Shown here: positions 1-7,155 of the stretch, piece by piece
Layout of the letters: every line of letters starts with the position of its first letter
Numbering within the stretch: position 1 is the first letter of the stretch
NCBI GenBank assembly: GCA_900554485.1
Contig: USHO01000036.1
Coordinates: forward strand, 1-9,920
Reading direction: 5' to 3'
Origin: an uncultured Eubacteriales bacterium
GTDB lineage: Bacteria; Bacillota; Clostridia; Christensenellales; Borkfalkiaceae
DNA: 9,920 bases
Program-made: the position numbers and the translations under genes
The notes under the pieces: generated by a model
What the model was told of the DNA's origin: nothing
What the model saw: the letters and a program-made list of their open reading frames with translations, nothing else
The model's database searches: none

Positions 1-321
1 GACAAACTGTCGTCATTCGCTAAAGAGATATTTTCGGGCATGCGTTCGTCGAGAGACGTCGTGGGATACGTCAGACAGGCAGGCAAAGAGAACATAAACG
101 AATTTATATCCGCGCTTAAAGCCGAAACGTCGGCGAGACTTGACGCGCTCGTCCGGGGAGAGGCAGATAAAGACGGATTTACCGTGGGGGCGTTGATCGC
201 GATTTCCGAAATGCTTACCCGTAAAGAGCGGGCGGTGAATTTCAGCGCGAACGCGACGATGACGATCGATTCGATTTTGCTTTCGATCGTCGAGGAGAAA
301 CACAGATGGCAAAAATCGTAG
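1..321 (+). CDS. holB: DNA polymerase III delta' subunit, C-terminal part (5' end outside window)
   Basis: The reading frame is open from the first base of the window to a TAG at 319-321, giving the last 106 residues of a protein. The final 40 residues (ALIAISEML, then N-x(3)-N/T-x-T-I-D-x-ILLSIVEE) resemble the end of clamp-loader delta' subunits, where a conserved Asn-containing helix is followed by a short hydrophobic helix. The delta' subunit is part of the clamp loader that places the sliding clamp on DNA. The AAA+ core is upstream of the window, so the call rests on this weak C-terminal resemblance plus position: holB lies directly before ricT (yaaT) in Bacillus subtilis and many Clostridia. 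The stop overlaps the ricT start by 16 bases, which suggests translational coupling. A different protein family cannot be fully excluded. Confidence 0.72.
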   Translation, partial: DKLSSFAKEIFSGMRSSRDVVGYVRQAGKENINEFISALKAETSARLDALVRGEADKDGFTVGALIAISEMLTRKERAVNFSANATMTIDSILLSIVEEKHRWQKS

Positions 322-1184
322 GCATAAAATTCAAGAGAACCGCCAAGGTCTATTATTTCGACCCTGCGGGTCTGACGCCCAAAAAGGGCGCGATAATGAT
401 AGTCGAAACGGCGAGAGGCGTAGAATACGGCTCGGTTACGCTGGAAGTGAAAGACGTGCCCGACAACGAAGTCGTACAGCCGCTTAAACCGGTTATCAGA
501 ATTGCGACCGAGGCGGATATAGCGAAGATAAAAAAGGACGAAATTCGCGCGAAAGACGCGATAAAAATCGCCGCCGAAAAGGTGCAGGCAAGAAACATAA
601 AGATGAAAATCATCGACGCCGAATACACCTTCGATAACGGCAAACTCGTGTTTTATTTTACCGCGGCGAGCCGCGTAGACTTCCGCGAACTGGTCAAAGA
701 CCTTGCGTCGACTTTCCATAACAGAATAGAACTGAGGCAGGTAGGCATAAGAGACGAAACGCGTCTTTTAGGGGGAATCGCTCCGTGCGGGAGGGTCGTA
801 TGTTGCGCGTCGTGTCTGCCGGATTTCCGGAAGGTCACGATTAAAATGGCGAAAACGCAGGGGCTGTCGCTTAACCCCGCTAAGATAAGCGGACTTTGCG
901 GAAGATTGATGTGTTGTCTCGAATACGAGAACGAACATTACAGCGAAACATATAAAATAATGCCGAAAATCGGCAGCGAAGTAATCACGCCCGACGGCAA
1001 GGCGATCGTCGTTACGAACAATATGCTGACGATGGTCGTTACGACAAAACGTCCCGCGCAGGACGGCGGCTTTACCTATAAGGAATATAAACTTTCGGAA
1101 ATAAAAGTAAAACGCCCGAACAAACTCGAGGACGTGAAAGAGGATTCCGCAGACGAGAAAGCGCTCAAAGAAATTCTCGATTAA
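306..1184 (+). CDS. ricT: PSP1 domain protein RicT (YaaT), Fe-S binding RNA-maturation factor
   Basis: The gene encodes 292 residues, close to the roughly 275 of B. subtilis RicT. An N-terminal PSP1 region (about residues 1-120) is followed by a cysteine-rich segment with Cys161, Cys166, Cys167, Cys170, Cys198, Cys203 and Cys204, seen as CGRVVCCASC and CGRLMCC. In B. subtilis RicT acts with RicF and RicA (the Y-complex), carries [4Fe-4S] clusters and helps RNase Y mature mRNAs. It also affects sporulation and biofilm entry. The ATG at 306 lies inside the end of holB. No separate terminator is visible after the TAA, so transcripts may continue into the ferredoxin gene. The yabA gene that follows ricT in Bacillus is absent. 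The family assignment is firm; conservation of the RNase Y role in this organism is inferred. Confidence 0.93.
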   Translation: MAKIVGIKFKRTAKVYYFDPAGLTPKKGAIMIVETARGVEYGSVTLEVKDVPDNEVVQPLKPVIRIATEADIAKIKKDEIRAKDAIKIAAEKVQARNIKMKIIDAEYTFDNGKLVFYFTAASRVDFRELVKDLASTFHNRIELRQVGIRDETRLLGGIAPCGRVVCCASCLPDFRKVTIKMAKTQGLSLNPAKISGLCGRLMCCLEYENEHYSETYKIMPKIGSEVITPDGKAIVVTNNMLTMVVTTKRPAQDGGFTYKEYKLSEIKVKRPNKLEDVKEDSADEKALKEILD

Positions 1185-1198
1185 ATCCCGTAAAAACC

Positions 1199-1227
1199 TG
1201 TACAAAGTAAAAATAATGTGATATAAT
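1199..1227 (+). promoter_or_regulatory. SigA-type promoter with extended -10 for the ferredoxin gene
   Basis: The -10 box TATAAT is at 1222-1227, preceded by the extended element TGA at 1219-1221. A -35-like TGTACA at 1199-1204 sits 17 bases upstream and matches TTGACA at four of six positions. The extended -10 may compensate for the poor -35. Initiation would fall near 1234. Confidence 0.7.
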
Positions 1228-1230
1228 ATA

Positions 1231-1271
1231 TCCGACGACCGAGCGTAACCAATACGCTTACGACTGTCGGA
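1231..1271 (+). promoter_or_regulatory. Two-tier stem-loop in the ferredoxin mRNA leader
   Basis: The outer arms TCCGAC (1231-1236) and GTCGGA (1266-1271) are complementary. Inside them AGCGTA (1242-1247) pairs with TACGCT (1253-1258) around the loop ACCAA. No T-run follows, so this is not a terminator. It ends 11 bases before the GGAGGT ribosome binding site at 1283-1288, and could be an mRNA-stabilising 5' structure or a small regulatory element. Confidence 0.5.
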
Positions 1272-1296
1272 GATAAATAAACGGAGGTAAACTACA

Positions 1297-1470
1297 ATGG
1301 CATACAAAATTACCGACGCTTGCATCTCTTGCGGTGCTTGCGCTGAAAACTGCCCCGTCGCCGCGATTTCGCAGGGCGATACGCAGTACGTTATCGACGC
1401 GGACACCTGCATCGGTTGCGGTTCCTGCGCGGAAACTTGTCCCGTGGGCGCGCCTGTCGAGGCTGAATAA
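1297..1470 (+). CDS. Clostridial-type 2[4Fe-4S] ferredoxin
   Basis: This short gene encodes 57 residues with two complete cluster motifs: Cys9, Cys12, Cys15, Cys19-Pro and Cys38, Cys41, Cys44, Cys48-Pro. Both follow the C-x2-C-x2-C-x3-C-P pattern of the small bacterial ferredoxins of about 55 residues. Such proteins are soluble, low-potential electron carriers serving pyruvate:ferredoxin oxidoreductase, hydrogenases, Rnf and similar enzymes, and so fit an anaerobic metabolism. The ATG lies 8 bases after GGAGGT (1283-1288), a near-ideal ribosome binding site. A promoter stands just upstream and a strong terminator just downstream, so the gene can be a single transcription unit. The high-quality promoter, RBS and terminator suggest high expression. 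Its partner enzymes are not in this window. Confidence 0.97.
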   Translation: MAYKITDACISCGACAENCPVAAISQGDTQYVIDADTCIGCGSCAETCPVGAPVEAE

Positions 1471-1490
1471 TCGCTTATCGAAATCGGCGA

Positions 1491-1536
1491 AAGAGGGCTG
1501 CCGCGTGGTTTTATATCGCGCGGCAGCCCTTTCTCT
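1491..1536 (+). terminator. Rho-independent terminator after the ferredoxin gene
   Basis: A perfect 12-bp GC-rich stem, AGGGCTGCCGCG (1494-1505) with CGCGGCAGCCCT (1519-1530), encloses a 13-base loop and is followed by the short pyrimidine run TTCTCT. The stem is very strong, while the T-tract is interrupted by C, so some read-through into the methyltransferase gene is possible. Confidence 0.88.
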
Positions 1537-1563
1537 GTAAAGTAAACGGAGTCGAAGAAAGCA

Positions 1564-2241
1564 ATGCTTAAAGAAAACGAAACGCTCGAAGACCTTTTAA
1601 TCGGCGGGCTTAAAATAATTCAGAGCAAAGACCTTTACAGGTTTTCGAGCGACGCCGTGCTGTTGTCGAAATTCGCATCGCATAAAAAGGGCGATGCGGT
1701 CGTCGATCTGTGCGCGGGGTCGGGTATAGTCGGGTTGCACTATTACGCTCTTCATAAAGACGTGAAAAGCGTAAAAGAGGTCGAAATTCAGCAGGGGCTT
1801 GCCGATATATGCGAGCGCAGCGTCGGCTATAACGGACTCGGCGATATTTTTACCGTCGAAAATATTCCGTTGCAGGAATTACCTGCCGCCGATAACGGAA
1901 AGTACACGCTGTGCCTTTGCAATCCGCCGTATAAAAAGGCGGGTTCGGGCGAGGTGAACCCGTCGCAGAGCGTAGCCGTCGCCAGACACGAACTCACCGT
2001 CACGCTCAGGGAAATCTGCGAAACCGCGAAAAGATTGCTTATGCACGGCGGAAGATTCTGCGTGTGTCAGCGGATCGAGCGGTTTACCGACGTGTTTTTT
2101 GAAATGCGCAAGGCGGGAATAGAACCTTGCAGACTGCAATTCGTAAAGACCGAAAACGGCAGGGAGCCTTATCTTTTTCTCGTTGAGGGAACCAAGGGCG
2201 TAAGCCGTAAATTCTCGGTTTTGCCGACAGTTATAAATTGA
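1564..2241 (+). CDS. TrmN6-like tRNA1(Val) (adenine-37-N6)-methyltransferase family protein (YabB/YfiC type)
   Basis: The 225-residue protein is a class I SAM-dependent methyltransferase. Motif I, DLCAGSGIVGL, is at residues 48-58. The catalytic NPPY motif of N6-adenine methyltransferases is at residues 120-123, followed by ARHE at 140-143, as in the YfiC/YabB group. In Escherichia coli the family methylates A37 of tRNA1(Val); the substrate here is inferred. The ATG follows a loosely spaced GGAG at 1548-1551, about 12 bases upstream, so translation initiation may be modest. No clear promoter is seen between the ferredoxin terminator and the start, so the gene is probably expressed by read-through. 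Its position after ricT and before rsmI matches the yabB locus of Bacillus, though the GIY-YIG gene yazA that normally separates it from rsmI is missing. Confidence 0.85.
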   Translation: MLKENETLEDLLIGGLKIIQSKDLYRFSSDAVLLSKFASHKKGDAVVDLCAGSGIVGLHYYALHKDVKSVKEVEIQQGLADICERSVGYNGLGDIFTVENIPLQELPAADNGKYTLCLCNPPYKKAGSGEVNPSQSVAVARHELTVTLREICETAKRLLMHGGRFCVCQRIERFTDVFFEMRKAGIEPCRLQFVKTENGREPYLFLVEGTKGVSRKFSVLPTVIN

Positions 2242-2252
2242 GAGGTAAATCT

Positions 2253-3053
2253 ATGCTGTATTTCGTTGCGACGCCGATAGGCAATTTGCAGGATATGTCG
2301 CTGAGGGCGATAGAAACGCTGAAATCGGTCGACGTGATCGCCTGCGAAGACACGAGAACTTCGCTTAAACTGCTGAATAAGTACGATATAAAAAAACGCC
2401 TTGTAGCATACCATAAATTCAACGAAAAATCCGAATGCGAAAAGATTATCGCCATGCTCGGCGAGGGGCTTGACGTCGCGGTTATATCCGACGCGGGTAT
2501 GCCGCTCGTATCCGACCCGGGGAACGTCCTGACAGAAGAACTTTCGCTTAAAGGTATACCGTATACCGTCGTTCCGGGTGCGACGGCGTTTGCGTCCGCG
2601 CTTGTTTTATCGGGGCTTTCTACCGACAGATTTTCGTTCGTGGGTTTTCTCCCCGAGAAAAAGGGCGATGCGGAAAAACTTCTTGCGGCATATAAAAATC
2701 TGCCGTCTACGCTTATTTTTTACAGCGCGCCGCACGACCTTAAAAAGACGATTTCGAGACTTAACGAAACTCTCGGCGACCGCGACGCGGCAATCGTCAA
2801 AGAGATAACCAAAATTCACGAAAACGTAGAAAGGATAAAACTTTCCGAAGGGACGAAAGAGGAAGAACCTCGCGGGGAATACGTTATAGTGGTAGAGGGC
2901 GGCAAAGCGGAAGAAAATCCGCTCAACTCTCTTTCGGTCGAAGAGCAGATAAATCTGTATATCGCCGACGGACTTTCCAAAATGGATGCCGTCAAAAAAG
3001 TCGCCAAAGAACGCGGACTTAAAAAATCCGACGTATATAAATACACAATCTGA
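2253..3053 (+). CDS. rsmI: 16S rRNA (cytidine-1402-2'-O)-methyltransferase RsmI
   Basis: The protein has 266 residues and belongs to the tetrapyrrole-methylase fold. Diagnostic segments are VATPIGNLQDMSLRAIETL near the N-terminus, CEDTR at 31-35, SDAGMPLVSDPG at 79-90 and VPGA at 107-110. A C-terminal helix-turn-helix-like RsmI domain (about 225-266, DAVKKVAKERGLKKSDVYKY) is complete. RsmI uses S-adenosylmethionine to methylate the ribose of C1402 in the decoding centre of the 30S subunit. I chose the ATG at 2253 because GAGAGG (2240-2245) sits 7 bases upstream and the protein then begins MLYFVATPIGNL. A TTG at 2238 would add five residues but overlaps the previous stop and lacks a suitably placed RBS. 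The start lies 11 bases after the methyltransferase stop, which points to one operon. Confidence 0.96.
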   Translation: MLYFVATPIGNLQDMSLRAIETLKSVDVIACEDTRTSLKLLNKYDIKKRLVAYHKFNEKSECEKIIAMLGEGLDVAVISDAGMPLVSDPGNVLTEELSLKGIPYTVVPGATAFASALVLSGLSTDRFSFVGFLPEKKGDAEKLLAAYKNLPSTLIFYSAPHDLKKTISRLNETLGDRDAAIVKEITKIHENVERIKLSEGTKEEEPRGEYVIVVEGGKAEENPLNSLSVEEQINLYIADGLSKMDAVKKVAKERGLKKSDVYKYTI

Positions 3054-3083
3054 CGATTCGCCTTATTCCGTGTCCGCATAGCC

Positions 3084-3112
3084 TTGATTTTTGCGTCGGA
3101 ATATAGTAAAAT
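3084..3112 (+). promoter_or_regulatory. Probable SigA promoter of the envelope/der operon
   Basis: TTGATT at 3084-3089 and TAAAAT at 3107-3112 are separated by 17 bases, in the 91-base gap between rsmI and the next gene. Each box has one or two mismatches to consensus. Transcription would begin near 3119, leaving a short leader. No terminator is visible after rsmI, so read-through from upstream is also possible. Confidence 0.6.
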
Positions 3113-3144
3113 ACAATAAAGTCGGTTTTGAAAGAGGATAAAAA

Positions 3145-4566
3145 ATGAGCAGAACGGCGAAAATAATTATCGACCGTATAAACGAGTTCGTCGCGACGCC
3201 CGCGTATATATTCGCAGTCGGCGCGTTCACTCTTATAATGCATATGCTTGCGTGGGATCTCGCCGGAGTGATTTTCATCTGTCTGGCAATTGCGTTTTCC
3301 GCGTATTTTCTCGAAGATTATCGCGGATGGGTAACGCCTTTCGCAAACCTGATATTCGTCGTTTCGACGCAGAACAGCCCGGGGTACGGCGATGCCGACA
3401 ACTATTACGGACGCCCCGAGATTCTCTACCCCATACTCGTTGCGGGCGTCATCGCGTTTTCGGGTATAATATATCGCGTCGTCAAAGAGAGAAAACACCT
3501 TAAAGACGGCAAGATGTACATTCCGTTTGCCGTTATGTCCGTAACCATGCTTTTGGCCGGGGCGGGCAAAAAATATTACCTCGACAGCGTAATCGCAAGC
3601 CTTATAGTCATTGCGTGTCTGTTCGGGTTTTACATACTTTTTACCGCCACGGTAAAAAACGACGGGCATTTGTTTGAATATCTTTCGACGCTGCTTGCCG
3701 AACTCGCGCTTGTCGCGGCGATAGAAGTCGCTTTCGTGTACGTCCTTAATTATGCGAGCGGCGGAAGTTTCGGTACGATAGTCGGCGACGACGGCAAAAA
3801 AGTCGAATGGAAAATGAGAATAATTACGGGTTGGGGCGTAAGCAACATCGCCGGCGAAATAATCGCGATGTTCCTGCCTTTCGCGTATTTCAAAGCCGAA
3901 AGGGGCAAATGCGCCGAGTTTTACTGGATTTCGGCGTTGTTCTCCTCGGCTATGATAATTCTTACTCTTTCCCGTACGGGTATGGCTGTCGGCGGGGTAA
4001 TAGCGATTTATTTCGTTATAAGAACGCTTGTAAAAAGAAAAGAAAAACGGGTATCGTTCGGCATAATTCTGGCGGTGTTTCTTGCCGTCGCGGCGGCGGG
4101 AGCGGCAGTGGTCGTTACGAAACTCGATTTCAGCGTCATAGATTATCTTAAAAACGCGTTCACGAGCGGCGACGCATCGAACGGCAGGGCGAAACTCTGG
4201 AAGTACCGTATAGAATACTTCCTCGAAAGTCCGATAATCGGCGTCGGGTTCGCAAGACGCTTTATGGACAGCGGCGCAGTCGGATTTTATTATTCCGAAT
4301 ACGCGCACAATTACGTTCTTGACGCAATGGGCAGTGCCGGCGTTATGGGACTGCTTGCTATGGTCGCGGTGTTGTATTATATGTTCAGACTTTACCTTAA
4401 AAAGAACGAGGGCAGGTTGTATACTCTTGTGTTCTTTCTGGCAAATCTCGCGATAGGTCTTATGGACGTGTCTTACTGCATGCCGTATGTATTGTATTTC
4501 TTCGCGCTTGTAACCGTCGCGACCGAAAAAATATCTCTTCCGCAGGAAATATATGAAAAAAATTAA
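3145..4566 (+). CDS. O-antigen ligase/polymerase-like polytopic membrane protein (Wzy/WaaL superfamily)
   Basis: The protein has 473 residues and is mostly hydrophobic, with roughly ten to twelve membrane segments. Features of the O-antigen ligase domain are LSRTG at 275-279, the NGR-x3-W element at 346-352 followed by ESPIIGVGF (361-369), and the EYAHNYVLDAMGSAG segment around His388. This arrangement of a periplasm-facing Arg/His pair is seen in WaaL ligases and some Wzy polymerases that transfer lipid-linked glycans. A Gram-positive context makes lipopolysaccharide ligation unlikely, so polymerisation or attachment of a cell-surface polysaccharide or glycolipid is a better guess. The start is supported by AGAGGA (3133-3138), 6 bases before the ATG. 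Its end overlaps the glycosyltransferase gene by 14 bases, which suggests a joint role. The superfamily is fairly secure; the substrate is unknown. Confidence 0.82.
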   Translation: MSRTAKIIIDRINEFVATPAYIFAVGAFTLIMHMLAWDLAGVIFICLAIAFSAYFLEDYRGWVTPFANLIFVVSTQNSPGYGDADNYYGRPEILYPILVAGVIAFSGIIYRVVKERKHLKDGKMYIPFAVMSVTMLLAGAGKKYYLDSVIASLIVIACLFGFYILFTATVKNDGHLFEYLSTLLAELALVAAIEVAFVYVLNYASGGSFGTIVGDDGKKVEWKMRIITGWGVSNIAGEIIAMFLPFAYFKAERGKCAEFYWISALFSSAMIILTLSRTGMAVGGVIAIYFVIRTLVKRKEKRVSFGIILAVFLAVAAAGAAVVVTKLDFSVIDYLKNAFTSGDASNGRAKLWKYRIEYFLESPIIGVGFARRFMDSGAVGFYYSEYAHNYVLDAMGSAGVMGLLAMVAVLYYMFRLYLKKNEGRLYTLVFFLANLAIGLMDVSYCMPYVLYFFALVTVATEKISLPQEIYEKN

Positions 4567-5713
4567 AGTTCTCGTACCTTTCGCAGAGGCGGGGTTCGGA
4601 CATATCATGGCGGCCAGGGCTATCGCCGATTCGCTCGAAAAACGATATTCCGATTATTTTGCCGTGGAACGTATAGACTTTTTCAAAAATTACGGCGAGC
4701 CGCTCGCGGCGTTTGAAAAACGCATGCGATACGAAGTCGTCAGGTACAACAAAGATCCGGCGTACGGCTTTATCAATACTTTTGCCATGGACGTATTCGG
4801 CAATACGGGCATGGATTTCGTTATGAAACGCATAGTCAAAGGCGCGTTTGAAGACGGCGTAAAACGAATGGAAGAACTTTCGCCGGACGTCGTGGTAAGC
4901 ACGCACTGGGCTACAGACTATTACGCCGAACATATGAATAACAAACCGTTCACCGTTATGTATGGACCCGATGCGCACTTAAATCCGTTCTTCTGCTATA
5001 AATGCGATCTCGACATGATTTCCGTTCCGTCGGGATACGAAAAGGCGATGAAACTCGGCAGGCGTTTTAACGAAGACAACCTTAAACTGGTGCCGACGGC
5101 GATCAGAAAAGAGGCTTTCGACATAGCGAAAACCGACAAACGCGCATTGCGTAAAAAACTCGGCATAAGCGACCGTTTTACTGTTATCGTTATGGACGGC
5201 GGCTACGGCGTGGGACTTACGGAAAAACTGTCGCTCGCGCTGATTAAAGACGGGTTGCCGATAAACGTCATAGCGGCATGCGGCAAAAACGATGCGCTTG
5301 CCGAAAGACTTAAAGCCGCGAAAGGCGGCGGACAAACCGAACTTATACCGCTGGCGTTCTGCGAAAACATACTCGAATACATTGCCGCAAGCGATTTATA
5401 CTTCGGCAAAAGCGGCAGCGGGATTGCCGAACCGTCGTTTTTCGGCGCTCCGTCGGGTATAACGCACAGCGCGAACGAGATAGAAAAACTTATAGCCGAT
5501 CACTATATAAAGTCGGTCGGCATAGCCGCGCGGACGGGTACGATAAAAGCGTGCAAACGACTTATCGAAGACGCTTATCGCGGCGGGGACAGATATAAAA
5601 CGCTTTGCGAAAACGCAAAGAACTTACAACCTTTCGGCGCGGACGGTATTGCCGATACGATTTTCGCCGCGCTTGACAAAAAATTCGGACTTACGGAGAA
5701 TACAGATGAATAA
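4553..5713 (+). CDS. MGDG-synthase/UgtP-like glycosyltransferase (GT-B fold, GT28 type)
   Basis: The 386-residue protein starts with VLVPFAEAGFGHIMAARAI (residues 6-24), the glycine-rich loop and following helix of the MGDG-synthase N-terminal domain. STHW at 116-119 is also typical. The C-terminal half resembles the GT28 donor-binding domain, with MDGGYG at 214-219 and a donor-site loop FGKSGSGIAEPSFFGAP at 284-300. In MurG/UgtP relatives that loop usually reads KPGG-(x)n-E; here KSGSG stands in its place, while the downstream Glu293 is kept. Relatives transfer glucose or galactose from UDP-sugar to diacylglycerol on the inner membrane face. This protein may build a glycolipid or another lipid-linked sugar. 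AGGA at 4544-4547 precedes the ATG. It overlaps the upstream membrane-protein gene by 14 bases and der by 8. Confidence 0.85.
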   Translation: MKKIKVLVPFAEAGFGHIMAARAIADSLEKRYSDYFAVERIDFFKNYGEPLAAFEKRMRYEVVRYNKDPAYGFINTFAMDVFGNTGMDFVMKRIVKGAFEDGVKRMEELSPDVVVSTHWATDYYAEHMNNKPFTVMYGPDAHLNPFFCYKCDLDMISVPSGYEKAMKLGRRFNEDNLKLVPTAIRKEAFDIAKTDKRALRKKLGISDRFTVIVMDGGYGVGLTEKLSLALIKDGLPINVIAACGKNDALAERLKAAKGGGQTELIPLAFCENILEYIAASDLYFGKSGSGIAEPSFFGAPSGITHSANEIEKLIADHYIKSVGIAARTGTIKACKRLIEDAYRGGDRYKTLCENAKNLQPFGADGIADTIFAALDKKFGLTENTDE

Positions 5714-7028
5714 ACCGCTCGTAGCCATAGTCGGCAGACCGAACGTCGGCAAATCCACGTTTTTCAACAGAGTTACGGGGCAGAAACTCTCGATAGTAGA
5801 AGATACCCCCGGCGTTACCCGCGACAGGCTTTATTGCGATGCCGAATGGTGCGGAAAGTTGTTTACGCTTGTCGATACCGGCGGCATAGAGATCAAATCC
5901 GACGACGAAATGTGGAAACACATAAAAAAACAAGCCGAAATCGCCATCGATACGGCAAACGTCATAATCTTTTTCTGCGACGCGAAAAGCGGTCTTACGG
6001 CTGCCGATCACGACGTCGCCGCAATGCTCAGACGTTCCGGCAAGCCCGTCGTTCTTGCGGTCAACAAACTCGACGTGTATAAACCCGAAGACCTCTTCGA
6101 TTTTTACGAACTCGGGCTTGGACAGCCTTTCGGAATATCCGCCGAACAGGCTAAGGGTATAGGCGACCTTCTCGACGAAGTTTGCGCAGACTTTCCGTCG
6201 GCAGACGAACTCGACGACGACGGCGGCATAAAAATCGCCATAGTCGGCAAGCCGAACGCCGGCAAGTCCAGCCTTACGAACGCATTACTCGGTTACGACA
6301 GAACCATAGTTTCCGACGTCGCGGGTACCACGAGGGACGCCATTGACACGCCGATAACCGTCGACGGGCAGAAGTATACGCTTATAGACACGGCGGGTAT
6401 CAGAAGAAAACGTTCGGTCGACGAAGACGTCGAATATTACAGTGTTCTAAGGGCGTTGGGCGCGATAAGGCGCGCCGATGTATGCCTGCTTGTGGTAGAC
6501 GCTGCCGCAGGGCTTACCGAACAGGACGTTAAAATAGCGGGCTATATCCACGAGCAGGGCAAGCCGTCCGTAATCGTGATGAATAAGTGGGATGTTATCG
6601 AAAAAGATACTCACACCATAAACGAATTCGAGAAAAAGTTGCATGTCGATCTCGCTTTCATGGATTATTTCAAATCGATTTACGTTTCGGCGAAAACGGG
6701 GCAGAGACTTAATAAAATACTCTCGCTCGCACGCGAAGTCAAAGCCAATGCGGAAAAGAGGATAACTACCGGCACGCTCAACGATATAGTGTCTTCCGCT
6801 ATACGCGCGACCGAACCGCCGACCAAAAACGGGAGAAGGCTTAAGATATATTACGCCGTTCAGGACGGGGTTTGCCCGCCGTCGTTCGTGTTTTTCGTCA
6901 ACAATGCGGAATTGCTGCATTTTTCCTATAAACGCTTTCTCGAAAACACTTTAAGAAAGTCTTTCGGTTTCGATGGAACGCCGATAAGGATATTCGTCCG
7001 CGAGAAGTCCGAACGCGAGCAGTTATAA
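5706..7028 (+). CDS. der: Ribosome biogenesis GTPase Der (EngA)
   Basis: The protein has 440 residues, the usual Der length, with two tandem GTPase domains and a KH-like domain. Domain 1 has P-loop GRPNVGKS (10-17), DTGG (57-60) and NKLD (120-123). Domain 2 has P-loop GKPNAGKS (181-188), DTAG (228-231), NKWD (293-296) and SAK (328-330). The C-terminal domain (about 345-435) ends with PPSFVFFVN and TPIRIFVRE. Der binds the large ribosomal subunit and is essential for its assembly. The ATG at 5706 has GGAG at 5695-5698, 7 bases upstream. An in-frame ATG at 5649 would add 19 unrelated residues deep inside the glycosyltransferase gene and is not favoured. The start overlaps the previous stop by 8 bases, so der is probably translationally coupled and transcribed from 3084. 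Confidence 0.98.
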   Translation: MNKPLVAIVGRPNVGKSTFFNRVTGQKLSIVEDTPGVTRDRLYCDAEWCGKLFTLVDTGGIEIKSDDEMWKHIKKQAEIAIDTANVIIFFCDAKSGLTAADHDVAAMLRRSGKPVVLAVNKLDVYKPEDLFDFYELGLGQPFGISAEQAKGIGDLLDEVCADFPSADELDDDGGIKIAIVGKPNAGKSSLTNALLGYDRTIVSDVAGTTRDAIDTPITVDGQKYTLIDTAGIRRKRSVDEDVEYYSVLRALGAIRRADVCLLVVDAAAGLTEQDVKIAGYIHEQGKPSVIVMNKWDVIEKDTHTINEFEKKLHVDLAFMDYFKSIYVSAKTGQRLNKILSLAREVKANAEKRITTGTLNDIVSSAIRATEPPTKNGRRLKIYYAVQDGVCPPSFVFFVNNAELLHFSYKRFLENTLRKSFGFDGTPIRIFVREKSEREQL

Positions 7029-7047
7029 AATAAGATAGTTTTGTGTT

Positions 7048-7063
7048 CAATGTGAAAACATTG
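7048..7063 (+). repeat. Short inverted repeat CAATGT-GAAA-ACATTG
   Basis: The six-base arms at 7048-7053 and 7058-7063 are perfectly complementary around GAAA, a stable RNA tetraloop sequence. The element lies 19 bases after der and is followed by AGT rather than a T-run, so it is not a convincing terminator. It may protect the 3' end of the der mRNA or be a protein site next to the first palindrome. Confidence 0.4.
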
Positions 7064-7071
7064 TGAAAAGT

Positions 7072-7087
7072 AATTTTGTACAAAATT
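7072..7087. promoter_or_regulatory. Palindromic operator-like element, copy 1
   Basis: AATTTTGTACAAAATT is a perfect 16-bp palindrome and is repeated exactly at 7150-7165 and 7182-7197. This distal copy lies about 150 bases upstream of the predicted start of the Spo0A-like transcript and 43 bases after the der stop. Confidence 0.8.
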
Positions 7088-7122
7088 CCAGAGAGTAATT
7101 CGTGGGACGGGTTAAACGAGAT

Positions 7123-7155
7123 AAAATCGCCGATTTAATCGGCGATTTTAATTTT
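7123..7155 (+). terminator. Rho-independent terminator of the der operon (possibly bidirectional)
   Basis: AAAATCGCCGAT (7123-7134) pairs perfectly with ATCGGCGATTTT (7138-7149) around the loop TTA. It is followed by AATTTTG, so T-rich sequence continues in a broken run to 7155. The A-rich left flank gives a T-rich end on the opposite strand too. The right arm runs directly into operator copy 2. Confidence 0.85.

Noticed and set aside
768..1412. A minus-strand frame of 214 codons over ricT and the ferredoxin
   Set aside because: It is antisense to two well-supported genes and crosses the ferredoxin promoter; no family features are seen.
1334..1540. A plus-strand open frame of 68 codons over the ferredoxin and its terminator
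   Set aside because: It is out of frame with the clear ferredoxin gene and runs through the terminator stem; it has no RBS.
3019..4608. A 529-codon open frame on the minus strand
   Set aside because: It lies opposite the membrane-protein gene, which has a promoter, RBS, membrane segments and family motifs. The antisense product is an Arg/Tyr/His-rich string without domains, as expected for a shadow in this codon bias.
5649..5705. Upstream in-frame ATG for der
   Set aside because: It would add 19 residues absent from Der proteins and has no RBS, whereas the ATG at 5706 has GGAG at proper distance.
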